A DNA stretch of 50,217 bases, from positions 1-50,217 of the forward strand of contig NZ_PCOU01000036.1 of the NCBI RefSeq assembly GCF_002979455.1. The letters are read 5' to 3'. Positions 24,820-34,044 of this stretch are shown in pieces. The translations under genes and the position numbers were made by a program. Position 1 is the stretch's first letter, and the number at the start of each line of letters is the position of its first letter. The DNA is from Chryseobacterium sp. MYb7 (lineage in GTDB: Bacteria > Bacteroidota > Bacteroidia > Flavobacteriales > Weeksellaceae). The notes beneath the pieces were generated by a model. The model saw only the letters and a program-made list of their open reading frames with translations. It had not been told where the DNA came from and did no database searches.

Positions 24820-26268
24820 TTATTTATTCCACCACATTTTTATATTGATATTGTCTCCTCCCATAGATTGTACAGCTGCGTTGTAATTATCAGCATTCAT
24901 CACTTTTGTCGTGGTTGGGTACATAAATCTTACAGGCATCTGTCCGCTGTTCTGAAGTCCGCCGTTATTAGGCAATACAGGTAGTTTTGTACGTCTGAAT
25001 TCATACCACTGCTGATGATCTACAAAAAACAGGGAAATATATTTTTGAAGCATAATTTTTTCAAGAGAACCATCGTAAGCCACTTTTGTATTGCTGAAAT
25101 AATTAGCCGGAACGGTTGCTCCCCATTGTTCAATAATAGATTTCACCCCTGTTTCGTAATAAACCTGCTGATTTCCTGCAACAATTCCTCTATTGACCAA
25201 CTCTGCCAGGATAAACTGAACTTCAGAATAGGTCATGATTAAAATCTTTAAAGGTGCTTTTGCTAAATTTTGGTTAAGGTTAGAAGGCTGATAGTTGAAA
25301 GCTGTTCCCAACGCATATCCTGAAGGAGCTCCTTTATAACCAAGATCTTCTCCTGTGGTGGCTTTAGCTTTCGTAAAAAACATACTCATCCTTGGATCGT
25401 TATTGTCTTTCATCGCATTCACAAAGAACTCACCTGCTGATCTGTATGCCGTGAAATCCTGTGGACGGGCAATTGGTGGTAAGTATGGAGATACCCCCGA
25501 AAGCGGTAATACAGCACTGTCTGCATTATTCTGGAAAATGGGATATTGAGCCGGATTGTTGACAATTTCCTGAATTCTTTCATATACATTTACTTCTCCG
25601 TTTCTGCTTAGAATTCTGGTCAGTAATCTTAACGATAATGAATTACAGAATTTTTTCCATCCTAAAATTCCTGTCTGGCTGTTGGTATTGGCATTGTAAA
25701 ACAAATCAGTTTCTGTGAGTGCCTGTGTTGTATTAAATAATGTGTTAGCTGTTTTCAGATCATTTAAAAGCTGGATGTAAATATCTTTCTGTTTATCATA
25801 TTTCGGTCTCAAAATATTTTCTTCAATCTTCACCGCTTCTGATAAAGGAACGTCTCCGAATGCATCGGTAAGGTTTGAGGCAATCCAGGCATTTAAAACC
25901 ATCGATATGGCCAGATAATTATTATTCTGCTCTTTTGTGGCATATTTCCGAAGATCACTTACCTGTTTCAGCCATTTATAAGAAGTATTCCAATAGCCGT
26001 TACCACTTTTTTCGTCCATATAATATCTGCTGTAGGTATTACCTTCACTCGGAAAGTCTAAAGCGATCTGCATGATATCAAAGGTAAAATCATCGGCTCT
26101 GTTATATCCATAACTTCCCATTTCATATTGAATAGGTGCAAGAAGGCTTCCTACTGACGGATCTTTGATCTTGCTGGTATCTGTATTGATTTCCTCGAAT
26201 GTTCTGTCGCAGGACTGAAGCATAAAAACAGAAACAGTCAAGGCAAGATGTATGATTATTTTTTTCAT
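24820..26268 (-). CDS. SusD/RagB-like outer-membrane lipoprotein
   Basis: This is a 482-aa lipoprotein with a signal ending in FMLQSC (Cys at about 20). It has the helical TPR-like body of the SusD-like family, for example ISMVLNAWIASNLTDAFGDVPLSEA and a C-terminal QQWYEFRRTKLP. It caps the SusC transporter encoded 11 bp upstream. The ligand is not a recognisable glycan, since no glycoside hydrolase is nearby; the linked enzyme is a phosphoesterase. Confidence 0.9.
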   Translation of the reverse strand: MKKIIIHLALTVSVFMLQSCDRTFEEINTDTSKIKDPSVGSLLAPIQYEMGSYGYNRADDFTFDIMQIALDFPSEGNTYSRYYMDEKSGNGYWNTSYKWLKQVSDLRKYATKEQNNNYLAISMVLNAWIASNLTDAFGDVPLSEAVKIEENILRPKYDKQKDIYIQLLNDLKTANTLFNTTQALTETDLFYNANTNSQTGILGWKKFCNSLSLRLLTRILSRNGEVNVYERIQEIVNNPAQYPIFQNNADSAVLPLSGVSPYLPPIARPQDFTAYRSAGEFFVNAMKDNNDPRMSMFFTKAKATTGEDLGYKGAPSGYALGTAFNYQPSNLNQNLAKAPLKILIMTYSEVQFILAELVNRGIVAGNQQVYYETGVKSIIEQWGATVPANYFSNTKVAYDGSLEKIMLQKYISLFFVDHQQWYEFRRTKLPVLPNNGGLQNSGQMPVRFMYPTTTKVMNADNYNAAVQSMGGDNINIKMWWNK

Positions 26269-26279
26269 TTTTAAAGATT

Positions 26280-29243
26280 TTAGAATTTAAGATTTAATTG
26301 AAACCCGACTGTCCTTGCAGTAGGAAGCTGTCCCATTTCCACTCCCGGAGTGATAGTCGCATTATCCAATGTAGCTACTTCGGGATCAAACATTGGAAAC
26401 TTGGTCCACATCCACAGATTCTTTCCGAAAATAGCAAGTGTAAGATCATCCAGCCCTAAAGACTGAATCGTTTCTTTCGGGAAAGAATAGGCAATTCTGG
26501 CATCTCTAAGCTTAATAAAATCTGTACTGAAACTATTGGTTTCCACATTGGCTCTTCTATAATAATCTGCATAATAAGAAGATACTGTTACTCCTTTTGT
26601 GTTAGGGCTGTAAGATCCGTCAGGGTTCTGAACCACTCCTTCTCCTACAATCATTCCGCCCGGATTATCTCTTCCCGGAAGGGTAGATTTCAATTTCCCC
26701 TGTTCAGACATTTTATGATGCGACTGAGAGTAAGCAACACCTCCATACTGACCGTCAAATGAGAAGCTTATGGTAAAGTTTTTAATCTTGAAATCATTCT
26801 GAAGACCGGCTCTCCATTTCGGGAATGCATTTCCTACTTTTTCAATGTCTGCAGGTCTTCCGGGAAGTCCGTTGTCTCCGTAAATTACTCTTCCATCTGG
26901 TGTTCTTAATAATTTAAATCCATACATATCACCCAGTGAACCACCTACTTCCATTTTATAGAAGACCACATCTCCTACGTTGGAAACAATTCCATCAAAT
27001 CCTTCAGGTAAGGTCATTACCCTGTTTTCATTGGTAGACCAGTTTCCACCTACTTTCCAGGAGAAGTTTTTACCTTTAACGGCTAAGATATCTGCTGATA
27101 GTTCAAGACCTCTGTTTCGGATTTTTCCTGCATTGATTACCCTTTTGGAATATCCGCTTTCATAAGGAAGAGACACCGGAATAATCTGATTTTCGCTGAC
27201 GTTCTGATAAGCAGTAAGATTAAGGTTCAATCTGTTTTTGAAAAGACTGAAATCCATACCTGCTTCAATATTGGTGTTCTTCTCTGGTTTAAGAGAAGGA
27301 TTGTTAAAAGTGCTTGGTGCCACTACGCTTCCGGTAATATTACTTGCGGTATAATAATTATCCAGAAGATAAGGATCACTGTCTATCCCTACTTTTGCCC
27401 ATGAAGCTCTCAATTTCCACAGATTAAGATTATTACTTTTCAGGTTAAATAGGTCTGAAAGAATAAAACTGGTACTCACCGAAGGATAAAAGAAGGATCT
27501 GTTCTGCTTCGGAAGTGTAGAACTCCAGTCATTTCTTCCGGTAACATCTACAAATATTTTATTGTCATATCCCAGCGTAAGCAATCCGTAAACACTGTCT
27601 ACATGCTTATCTCTAGGCGCGGGATATTTAACAGGAATAGAAAGCGCATTGGTAAGGCTGTACTCACCGGCAGTTTTCAACCCGATTGCCTGATAATCGG
27701 TCATCAAGTATTCATTATAACGGATACTTCCTCCTGCTGATGCGGAAATACTGAATTTATTCCAATCTGCTTTGTAGGAGAATAAAAGATCATTATTATA
27801 TTCCTGATTCTTGATAAATTGTTCTCTGTAGAAACCTTTCAGGTAATTGGCAGAACTCCACGGTCTTTTGGTCGTTCTTTTTTCGTTCAGAATTTCAAGT
27901 CCTGACCTCAGCATTAAACTGAAATTTTTATTAAACTGATACTCTGCCGTGATATTTCCTGTAATGGTCTTTTTTCTTACCCCATTCAGCATTTCGTAGG
28001 CAATCATATAAGGGTTGTCGATATAAGAACTGAAAGGGTGTATCTGATCTACCTGCTCCTGTCCGGGTTTCCAGATGGGTCTGTACCATTCAAGATCCAC
28101 ATTCGGATTTTGAAAAATCATGAAATAAGAGATCGACTGGTTGTTGTATCCCGTTGCAGGAAGATTGTCACTGGTAGTCGTGTTATAAGCAAATTTGGTT
28201 GAGATTTTTAATTTTTTAGTAAGCTGATGAGCAAATGATAAGGCGAAATTGAACCTGTCAAAGCCTGTATTCGGCATCATCCACTCGTTATTAAGGTAAG
28301 TAAGTGAAGATCGGAAACTTGTTTTCTCGTTGGAACTTTCTACGGAAATGCTGTTGGAATAGGTAGAACCTGTTCTCCAGAAACCTTTGATGTTATTTTC
28401 GTAAGGTCTCCACAGCTGTCTGTCTTTACTTTGTCCCTGTAAGTTAGGATCATACTGGAAGTAATACTGCCCGGCAAATTTAGGCCCGAACGCACTACTT
28501 GTACCACCAGTGCTCGGTCCATCTGCGGAAAGACCATAAGAGTAGTAAAAGTTTCCTGCTGTATTGGTTGCCAGAGTTCCCTGTCCGTATTCATATTGCC
28601 AGTCCGGCCATTTCAATACGGAATCAAAGCTTGAAGAAGAATTAAAAGTTACCCTCAGTTTTCCATTTTTTGTTTTACCGGATTTTGTTGTAATCATTAA
28701 GGCTCCGTTGGCGGCACGGGATCCGTATAATGCAGCTGCAGAAGCCCCTTTCAATACAGTTACAGATTCGATGTCATCCGGATTGATGCTGTTCAGTCCA
28801 TTTCCAAGATCAATCGGAACATCACCTCCGGAACCAGCTCCGTATGCTGCGGTACCGGAACCTGTGGTAGAATTTCCCAATGGTACTCCATCTACTACGA
28901 TCAGGGCATAGTTATGATCCATCATGATAGATTTTTCTCCTCTCAAGGTAATTCTGGAAGTCCCAAGAGGCCCTGCACCGGCTGTCTGAACTTTAAGACC
29001 TGCCACTTTCCCTTCCATGGACTGTGCCCAGTTGTTGTTTTGGGTTTCTTCAAATGTTTTGGCTTCTACTTTTTCTGCAACATACCCCAAAGCTCTGTCG
29101 TGCCTCTTGATTCCCAAAGCAGTGACCACCACTTCGTCAAGTCCTTTGATCGTATCTTTTTTAGCTTTCTGCTGAGCTGCCAGATTGACGCTGACTAATC
29201 CTAACAGCGACAAAACCAACAGTTTCTGTGTCTCTTTACGCAT
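26280..29243 (-). CDS. SusC/RagA-type TonB-dependent transporter
   Basis: This is a 987-aa outer-membrane receptor. A signal peptide (about 1-23) is followed almost at once by the TonB-box-like region (DTIKGLDEVVVTALGI) and the plug domain (WAQSMEGKVAGLKVQTAGAG..., DDIESVTVLKGASAAALYGSRAANGALMITTK). A 22-strand type barrel then ends in FQLNLKF. The carboxypeptidase-regulatory-like domain that precedes the plug in most SusC proteins is missing. It forms an operon with SusD and the phosphoesterase. The substrate is unknown. Confidence 0.93.
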   Translation of the reverse strand: MRKETQKLLVLSLLGLVSVNLAAQQKAKKDTIKGLDEVVVTALGIKRHDRALGYVAEKVEAKTFEETQNNNWAQSMEGKVAGLKVQTAGAGPLGTSRITLRGEKSIMMDHNYALIVVDGVPLGNSTTGSGTAAYGAGSGGDVPIDLGNGLNSINPDDIESVTVLKGASAAALYGSRAANGALMITTKSGKTKNGKLRVTFNSSSSFDSVLKWPDWQYEYGQGTLATNTAGNFYYSYGLSADGPSTGGTSSAFGPKFAGQYYFQYDPNLQGQSKDRQLWRPYENNIKGFWRTGSTYSNSISVESSNEKTSFRSSLTYLNNEWMMPNTGFDRFNFALSFAHQLTKKLKISTKFAYNTTTSDNLPATGYNNQSISYFMIFQNPNVDLEWYRPIWKPGQEQVDQIHPFSSYIDNPYMIAYEMLNGVRKKTITGNITAEYQFNKNFSLMLRSGLEILNEKRTTKRPWSSANYLKGFYREQFIKNQEYNNDLLFSYKADWNKFSISASAGGSIRYNEYLMTDYQAIGLKTAGEYSLTNALSIPVKYPAPRDKHVDSVYGLLTLGYDNKIFVDVTGRNDWSSTLPKQNRSFFYPSVSTSFILSDLFNLKSNNLNLWKLRASWAKVGIDSDPYLLDNYYTASNITGSVVAPSTFNNPSLKPEKNTNIEAGMDFSLFKNRLNLNLTAYQNVSENQIIPVSLPYESGYSKRVINAGKIRNRGLELSADILAVKGKNFSWKVGGNWSTNENRVMTLPEGFDGIVSNVGDVVFYKMEVGGSLGDMYGFKLLRTPDGRVIYGDNGLPGRPADIEKVGNAFPKWRAGLQNDFKIKNFTISFSFDGQYGGVAYSQSHHKMSEQGKLKSTLPGRDNPGGMIVGEGVVQNPDGSYSPNTKGVTVSSYYADYYRRANVETNSFSTDFIKLRDARIAYSFPKETIQSLGLDDLTLAIFGKNLWMWTKFPMFDPEVATLDNATITPGVEMGQLPTARTVGFQLNLKF

Positions 29244-29259
29244 TTCCTTTTTGTTTGCG

Positions 29260-29267
29260 CAAAATTA
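29260..29267 (-). promoter_or_regulatory. -7 box of the susC operon
   Basis: CAAAATTA reads TAATTTTG on the minus strand, 17 bp before the SusC start. No good -33 element is seen. The remaining upstream region to 29550 is AT-rich, with a short palindrome AATACTTA...TAAGTATT near 29380, and holds no gene. Confidence 0.5.
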
Positions 29268-29552
29268 GAACGACATAACAAGGATCACCTTAACACAATT
29301 TTAACGTTTCTTAAAAATTTATTAAACAATATATTAATTCACCCTTAATAACATTGGATAAATAATTAATTAACAAATACTTAAGTAATTAAGTATTATT
29401 AATACCGTTTCGCAGTTGTATTTGTGTATCTTTATTGTCTTGCCTTGAGATAATACTACATAACACGCGCAAACAATTGATTTTCAGTAACATATTACAA
29501 ATTCAATTATACTCTTTCTTTCGCTATTATTAAGAAGATGTGTTTAGTGTCT

Positions 29553-29592
29553 AAAAAGAAACAGTCTGCCCTTTTAAAATAAGGCAGACTGT
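29553..29592 (-). terminator. Terminator downstream of the GDPD gene
   Basis: ACAGTCTGCC / GGCAGACTGT is a perfect 10-bp stem (29561-29570 and 29583-29592). On the minus strand it is followed by TTTCTTTTT. It lies about 130 bp beyond the GDPD stop. Confidence 0.75.
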
Positions 29593-29644
29593 GTAAATTA
29601 TGATTGTTATTGGTTTAACCGAGATGTCTTTTTAAACCACCCGC

Positions 29645-29666
29645 CAAAAATTCTTTTGAATTTTTG
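29645..29666. repeat. Short perfect hairpin CAAAAATTC/GAATTTTTG
   Basis: A 9-bp perfect inverted repeat with a TTTT loop, inside sequence reading CACCCGCCAAAAATTC. It looks like a dispersed intergenic repeat and sits between the GDPD stop and its terminator. Confidence 0.6.
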
Positions 29667-29720
29667 CCACCCCTCATATTTTGTCCTTCAGTTGTACTAT
29701 TGGTGAAGGATATTCAATTG

Positions 29721-30467
29721 TTATTTATTCTTTAGCTGATCAGGAATATTGGTGGTTACGAACCCGATTCCCTGTTTTTTCAATTCGTCGTATACGGCAA
29801 CGTCATTTACTGTCCAGGCATTGGTGATTAATCCTAAAGCTTTTGCTTCACCAATCCAGGTAGGGTTTTTCTGGAAAACACTGTAGTGGTAATCCATCCC
29901 GTCCAATCCTTCTTTTTTGATCTGCTCAGGAGACAGTTCACCGTTCAGATACTGAACTTTAAAGGCAGGAGCCAGTTTTTTGATCTCTTTACAGATATTA
30001 AGACTGAAAGAAATAAACTCACTCTGAGATTCCAGCTTCATGTCTTTGATCATTTTGATCGTTTTTTGAGTGATCTCATTTTCAATTTCCGGGGTCTTGG
30101 CAGGTTTAATTTCAACGATCAGCTTTAGAGATTTGTCTTTTTTTCCTTGTTTCAAATAGTCTTTTAAAGTAGGAAAGTTTTCTCCGTTGGATAATTTCAC
30201 GGCTCCCAATTCTTTGAAAGAAGCCTCTGAAATTTCCATATTACCATGGTGCTCATCATGATTGATCACCAATACACCATCTTTGGTCATTCTCACATCA
30301 AATTCGGATCCATATACTTTTAACTTCTGAGCATTCTCCAACGATTGAAGTGAATTCTCCGTTGTAGGAGGCTGAGCCTGGAAATATCCTCTATGGGCAA
30401 TGATCTGGGTTTGTGCTTTCATCATAACTGTACTTAAAACTGCTAACCCTAAGATAAAATTTTTCAT
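29721..30467 (-). CDS. Glycerophosphodiester phosphodiesterase, secreted
   Basis: This is a 248-aa protein with a signal peptide (about 1-18) and a GDPD TIM-barrel. IIAHRGYFQAQPPTTENSL contributes the catalytic His/Arg, SEFDVRMTKDGVLVINHDE the metal-binding Glu/Asp and second His, and LKLIVEIKP a further metal ligand. It should release glycerol 3-phosphate from glycerophosphodiesters in the periplasm. I chose ATG 30467 because it begins a clear signal peptide; the in-frame start at 30500 adds an unlikely extension. It lies near other phosphate-ester enzymes (23187, 11112). Confidence 0.93.
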   Translation of the reverse strand: MKNFILGLAVLSTVMMKAQTQIIAHRGYFQAQPPTTENSLQSLENAQKLKVYGSEFDVRMTKDGVLVINHDEHHGNMEISEASFKELGAVKLSNGENFPTLKDYLKQGKKDKSLKLIVEIKPAKTPEIENEITQKTIKMIKDMKLESQSEFISFSLNICKEIKKLAPAFKVQYLNGELSPEQIKKEGLDGMDYHYSVFQKNPTWIGEAKALGLITNAWTVNDVAVYDELKKQGIGFVTTNIPDQLKNK

Positions 30468-30535
30468 AATATAATTTAGATAATTTATAAAAGAAGTCAT
30501 GAAACTTCTGATAAAGGTAGTTATTAAAAAATGGA

Positions 30536-30625
30536 AACCACAAAGACATATAAGATTTTCGGGCTAAAACTAAGGTTATGTCAAACCAATCAGCCGTTTC
30601 AAATTCTTCTATGTCTTCAGTGGTT
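30536..30625. repeat. Inverted-repeat intergenic element
   Basis: AACCACAAAGACATATAAGA at the left and TTCTATGTCTTCAGTGGTT at the right are imperfect reverse complements bounding 90 bp. The form recalls other dispersed elements in the window. Confidence 0.6.
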
Positions 30626-30637
30626 CATAAACAGAAA

Positions 30638-33600
30638 TTAGAAGGAATACTTCGCTCCAATCTGAATCTGGTATGGATTTCCGGATAGTGGAACCAAGCC
30701 ACCTCCACTTACGTTTTTGGTGTATTCATACTGCATCGTATCCTTGTTAAACTTGGTTACTTTATACAGAGAGGTGTTTCCGTATGATTTGTTTACCCCC
30801 CATTCTTTGTTAAGAAGATTGGCTACATTGAAAATATCTACAGAAAGTTCAAAAGCACCTACTTTGTCAAATTTTATTTTCTTCGCTACACGTACATCCC
30901 AAACGCCATAGAATCCGTTTTTACCTCCGTTACGTTCTGCAATTTTACCGTTGTATTCGTTGATATAATCTTTCAGAGCTTGTCCTACCTGCGGATCATC
31001 TAGAATAGCTTTGGTAAGGTTCGGAAAGATAAAAGCAAGGTCATTTGAATCTACGAAGTCACCATTGATATTTCCTCCTGTGGTTGCAGAGAAGCGGGTA
31101 CCTCCGATTCCTGAATATCTGATTCCTAAAGTAAATCCGGCAATGGTAGGTGAGTTACCGTAGATCACTACTTTATTACGGAACTGATTATCCGAATAGG
31201 TCATTCTTAAGTCTCTCGGATCACTCTGAATCATCGTAGACAACGTTGCTGAGTTCGCTACGTTTCCGTTATAAGAAGTATTGTCTTTGATGTCGGACCA
31301 TGTATAACTTGCCGTGATTTCTCCGTCTTTCCAGTAGCGGTAACTTGTATCTATTACGAATGAGAACTGGTTTACTTTACCATCACTTACCAATTCCAGT
31401 ACTCTACCAAAATTTTTATTGATTCTTCCTGCTTTCCAGTCAAAGCTTACACTGTTATTCGCGTTATTGGTAATAGCACTTGTAGGGATGAACACTCCTC
31501 TTCCATCTTCATTAGCTAAGGTGAAAAAAGGATTAGCCACCATGTTTCTGTCATAGTAATAGTAATTATTTCTACCCAAAGCCATATATCCTGCAATTCC
31601 TGCTCTGAACCTTTCATTGAAGAAATGGGTGTAAGAGATATTCGCTTTATAAACGATTGGAATTTTTGCGTCTTTCCCTGTATAGTTGATGGTTGGAATC
31701 TGATACTGGGAAAGCGATGGAACAGAGTTATAATCATTTCTGTAGCTGTTGAAGTCCGGGAACGGAACATCTTTACCCGTTACATCCACTGTAGCCAAAT
31801 GTTTTCCGTCGAATACAAGGTTATTGATGATCATATAATTGTTGATATCGGAAGAGAAAATTCCGGCACCGAACTTAAGGAAGTCTTTATTTCCTTCATT
31901 GATGTTCCAGTCAAACTGGAATCTTGGCTGGATCACGAATGATTTGATTTTATTATCCGTTCTGATTCCCATTTCATCAAACAGTTTCTGGTTGAATTCT
32001 GCTTTCGGATAGCCTCCGTAGTCTAATCTTAAACCGGCCATTAAATCAAGACCTTTTGCAATTTTCGTCTGAAACTGTCCGTACACACCGATATTCCAGA
32101 TATTGGATCTTACAGACGGATCTTCTACAAGTGGAACTTCCCTGTAGAATCTGTAAGGAGTCATCGCATCGAAATTACTCATTCCCTGGAAATGGAATCT
32201 TCCGTTCACTTCGCTTCCGTATACAGATTTTGCTGTTGTATACATTAAATCAGCTCCGAAAGTATATTTTACCTTATCTGTATTGTAGTATAAGTTATTT
32301 ACCACCTGGAATACATTGTTTCTAAAGCTTTCCTGCCCGAAACGGTGCCCTCCGATCTGGATATTGGTAGATCCCGCACTTGAAGCTACACCTTCCACAA
32401 TAGCTCTAGGAACAGGTTTTCCTAACTGATTGTTCTGGTAACTATCCTGGAAAGTATAAAGATACTGAGCCTTTAATTCATTGGTTAAATTAGGCTGCAG
32501 GTTGGATCTTAAGGTTAATAATAAACTGTTGTCAAGGTTTTTATCATTTCCATAAGATTCGAAGAAATTGATATTGGTATTATCACCCAATCCGTTTTTA
32601 TTAAGATCATAGGTGAAGTTATTTCTTAGGGTCAATAAGTTTTTTTCGTTGATCTGCCAGTCTAAACGTAAGAATGCAGCATCAGAGTTTCTTACTTTAT
32701 CAAAGGTTCCGAATTGCGGGCTGTTTCCTACCCCATATTTTGCTCTTGCAATATCCAGAAACTGATTAAGGGTTTGCGTGGTAGTACTGAATCTCTTCTC
32801 ATCATCCGGAGATTTGATATCAGCAATAGCCAACGGTCTCGAATCCAACTGGTGATCCCATGCTACGAAGAAATGTAATTTATTTTTAATGATCGGTCCA
32901 CCCAATGAAAACCCGAACTGGGAAGTAGAGAAATCATTATCTCTTTTGTTTCCTCTGATATCGTATGGGCTGGAAAGCCAATTTGTTCTTAAATATTCCC
33001 AGGCACTTCCGGAAAATTTATTGGTTCCTGATTTGGTAACGGCACTTACGGTTCCACCACCACTTCTTCCCAATGTTACATCATATTGGTTGGTGGTAAT
33101 TTTGAATTCACGTACGGCTTCAATGGAGATAGAGAAAGGGGCACCGCTTCGGCTGGTAGTAGCTCCTGCAGAAGTTGGGTTTTTCGCCGTCATTCCATCA
33201 ATCGTAAAATTGGTAGAAGATCCTAGCTGTCCGGAAAGATTTCCTCCTTTTCCGCTTAATGGGGACAGCTCAGCAAGGTTAGCAAAGTTTCGTCCATTCA
33301 CCGGAAGCATGCTGATATTTTTAGCAGAAATGGCTGTTGCAGCTCCAAGGTTTCCTATCTTATTTTTAAGGTTTCCGGTAATCTTTACTTCTTCAATGCT
33401 TTTTTCATTACCAAGATCCATATTGACTGTAACCTGATCACCGAAGTTGACACTGTAACCTTCTTTTTTATCATCGTTTACAATGACAGTGTAAGGCCCT
33501 CCAAGAGGAATTTCTTTAAAAATATACTCCCCTTTTGAGTTGGTTTCCGTTTCCGTCCTGAATCCTGTAGACTCATTCACGATCGTTACTTTCACTTTTT

Positions 33601-33721
33601 CCTGAGCCGTACTTCCAGGCCCGGTAACTTTCCCTACAATAGAAGCCTGCGTGGTCTGTGCATAAGCCATTGTCCCAAGCCCTAAAAACAATAATCCCAG
33701 TACAATCTTTACTTTTTTCAT
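30638..33721 (-). CDS. Oar-like TonB-dependent receptor
   Basis: This is a 1027-aa outer-membrane protein. The signal peptide (about 1-22) precedes a carboxypeptidase-regulatory-like domain (ASIVGKVTGPGSTAQEKVKV...GEYIFKEIPLGGPYTV, about 27-100) and a plug (LPVNGRNFANLAELSPLSG; NFTIDGMTAKNP; IEAVREFKITTNQYDVTLGRSGGGTVSAVTKSGTN is in the plug/barrel junction). A large barrel ends in YQIQIGAKYSF. The order and motifs fit the Oar family. The ligand is unknown. It is followed by an intergenic repeat, and the GDPD gene 170 bp further on seems to have its own promoter-like sequence. Confidence 0.92.
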   Translation of the reverse strand: MKKVKIVLGLLFLGLGTMAYAQTTQASIVGKVTGPGSTAQEKVKVTIVNESTGFRTETETNSKGEYIFKEIPLGGPYTVIVNDDKKEGYSVNFGDQVTVNMDLGNEKSIEEVKITGNLKNKIGNLGAATAISAKNISMLPVNGRNFANLAELSPLSGKGGNLSGQLGSSTNFTIDGMTAKNPTSAGATTSRSGAPFSISIEAVREFKITTNQYDVTLGRSGGGTVSAVTKSGTNKFSGSAWEYLRTNWLSSPYDIRGNKRDNDFSTSQFGFSLGGPIIKNKLHFFVAWDHQLDSRPLAIADIKSPDDEKRFSTTTQTLNQFLDIARAKYGVGNSPQFGTFDKVRNSDAAFLRLDWQINEKNLLTLRNNFTYDLNKNGLGDNTNINFFESYGNDKNLDNSLLLTLRSNLQPNLTNELKAQYLYTFQDSYQNNQLGKPVPRAIVEGVASSAGSTNIQIGGHRFGQESFRNNVFQVVNNLYYNTDKVKYTFGADLMYTTAKSVYGSEVNGRFHFQGMSNFDAMTPYRFYREVPLVEDPSVRSNIWNIGVYGQFQTKIAKGLDLMAGLRLDYGGYPKAEFNQKLFDEMGIRTDNKIKSFVIQPRFQFDWNINEGNKDFLKFGAGIFSSDINNYMIINNLVFDGKHLATVDVTGKDVPFPDFNSYRNDYNSVPSLSQYQIPTINYTGKDAKIPIVYKANISYTHFFNERFRAGIAGYMALGRNNYYYYDRNMVANPFFTLANEDGRGVFIPTSAITNNANNSVSFDWKAGRINKNFGRVLELVSDGKVNQFSFVIDTSYRYWKDGEITASYTWSDIKDNTSYNGNVANSATLSTMIQSDPRDLRMTYSDNQFRNKVVIYGNSPTIAGFTLGIRYSGIGGTRFSATTGGNINGDFVDSNDLAFIFPNLTKAILDDPQVGQALKDYINEYNGKIAERNGGKNGFYGVWDVRVAKKIKFDKVGAFELSVDIFNVANLLNKEWGVNKSYGNTSLYKVTKFNKDTMQYEYTKNVSGGGLVPLSGNPYQIQIGAKYSF

Positions 33722-33822
33722 TTCTTCCGAAGATCTTTATGATTAATTTTTTTGTGATCATTCAAGAACCTCTTTGATTTTCATATCAATAGATCATTTG
33801 AGGTTTCTTTCAATTAGATGTG

Positions 33823-33830
33823 CAAAGGTA
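33823..33830 (-). promoter_or_regulatory. -7 box of the Oar-like receptor gene
   Basis: CAAAGGTA reads TACCTTTG on the minus strand, followed by CA. It is identical to the tRNA promoter box at 16171-16178 and predicts a leader of about 95 nt. Confidence 0.55.
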
Positions 33831-34017
33831 TCTTGACTTTAATGGCGGGGTGTTTAAGAAAGTTTTAACATTTTTTTAATTAAATCAGAACGATATGTTA
33901 AATTACTTTGAACATATGTTTTATTTCCTGCAAAACCAGTTGGTTAAGACATATTACGCATTCTTAATTTTCCTGTACTATTTTATTCTGTTATTTTTTA
34001 AATGTGATTACTTTAGT

Positions 34018-34025
34018 TATTTTTG
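34018..34025 (+). promoter_or_regulatory. -7 box of ligA
   Basis: TATTTTTG matches TAnnTTTG and lies 19 bp before the ATG at 34045. It falls inside the open frame that extends upstream to 33895, so it argues against the longer start. Confidence 0.5.
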
Positions 34026-34044
34026 CTCAAAAGATAGAAAAGCA

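Noticed and set aside
33895..34044. 50-codon N-terminal extension of ligA
   Set aside because: It encodes a hydrophobic low-complexity stretch absent from DNA ligases, and a promoter box lies inside it. The ATG at 34045 starts the normal N-terminus.
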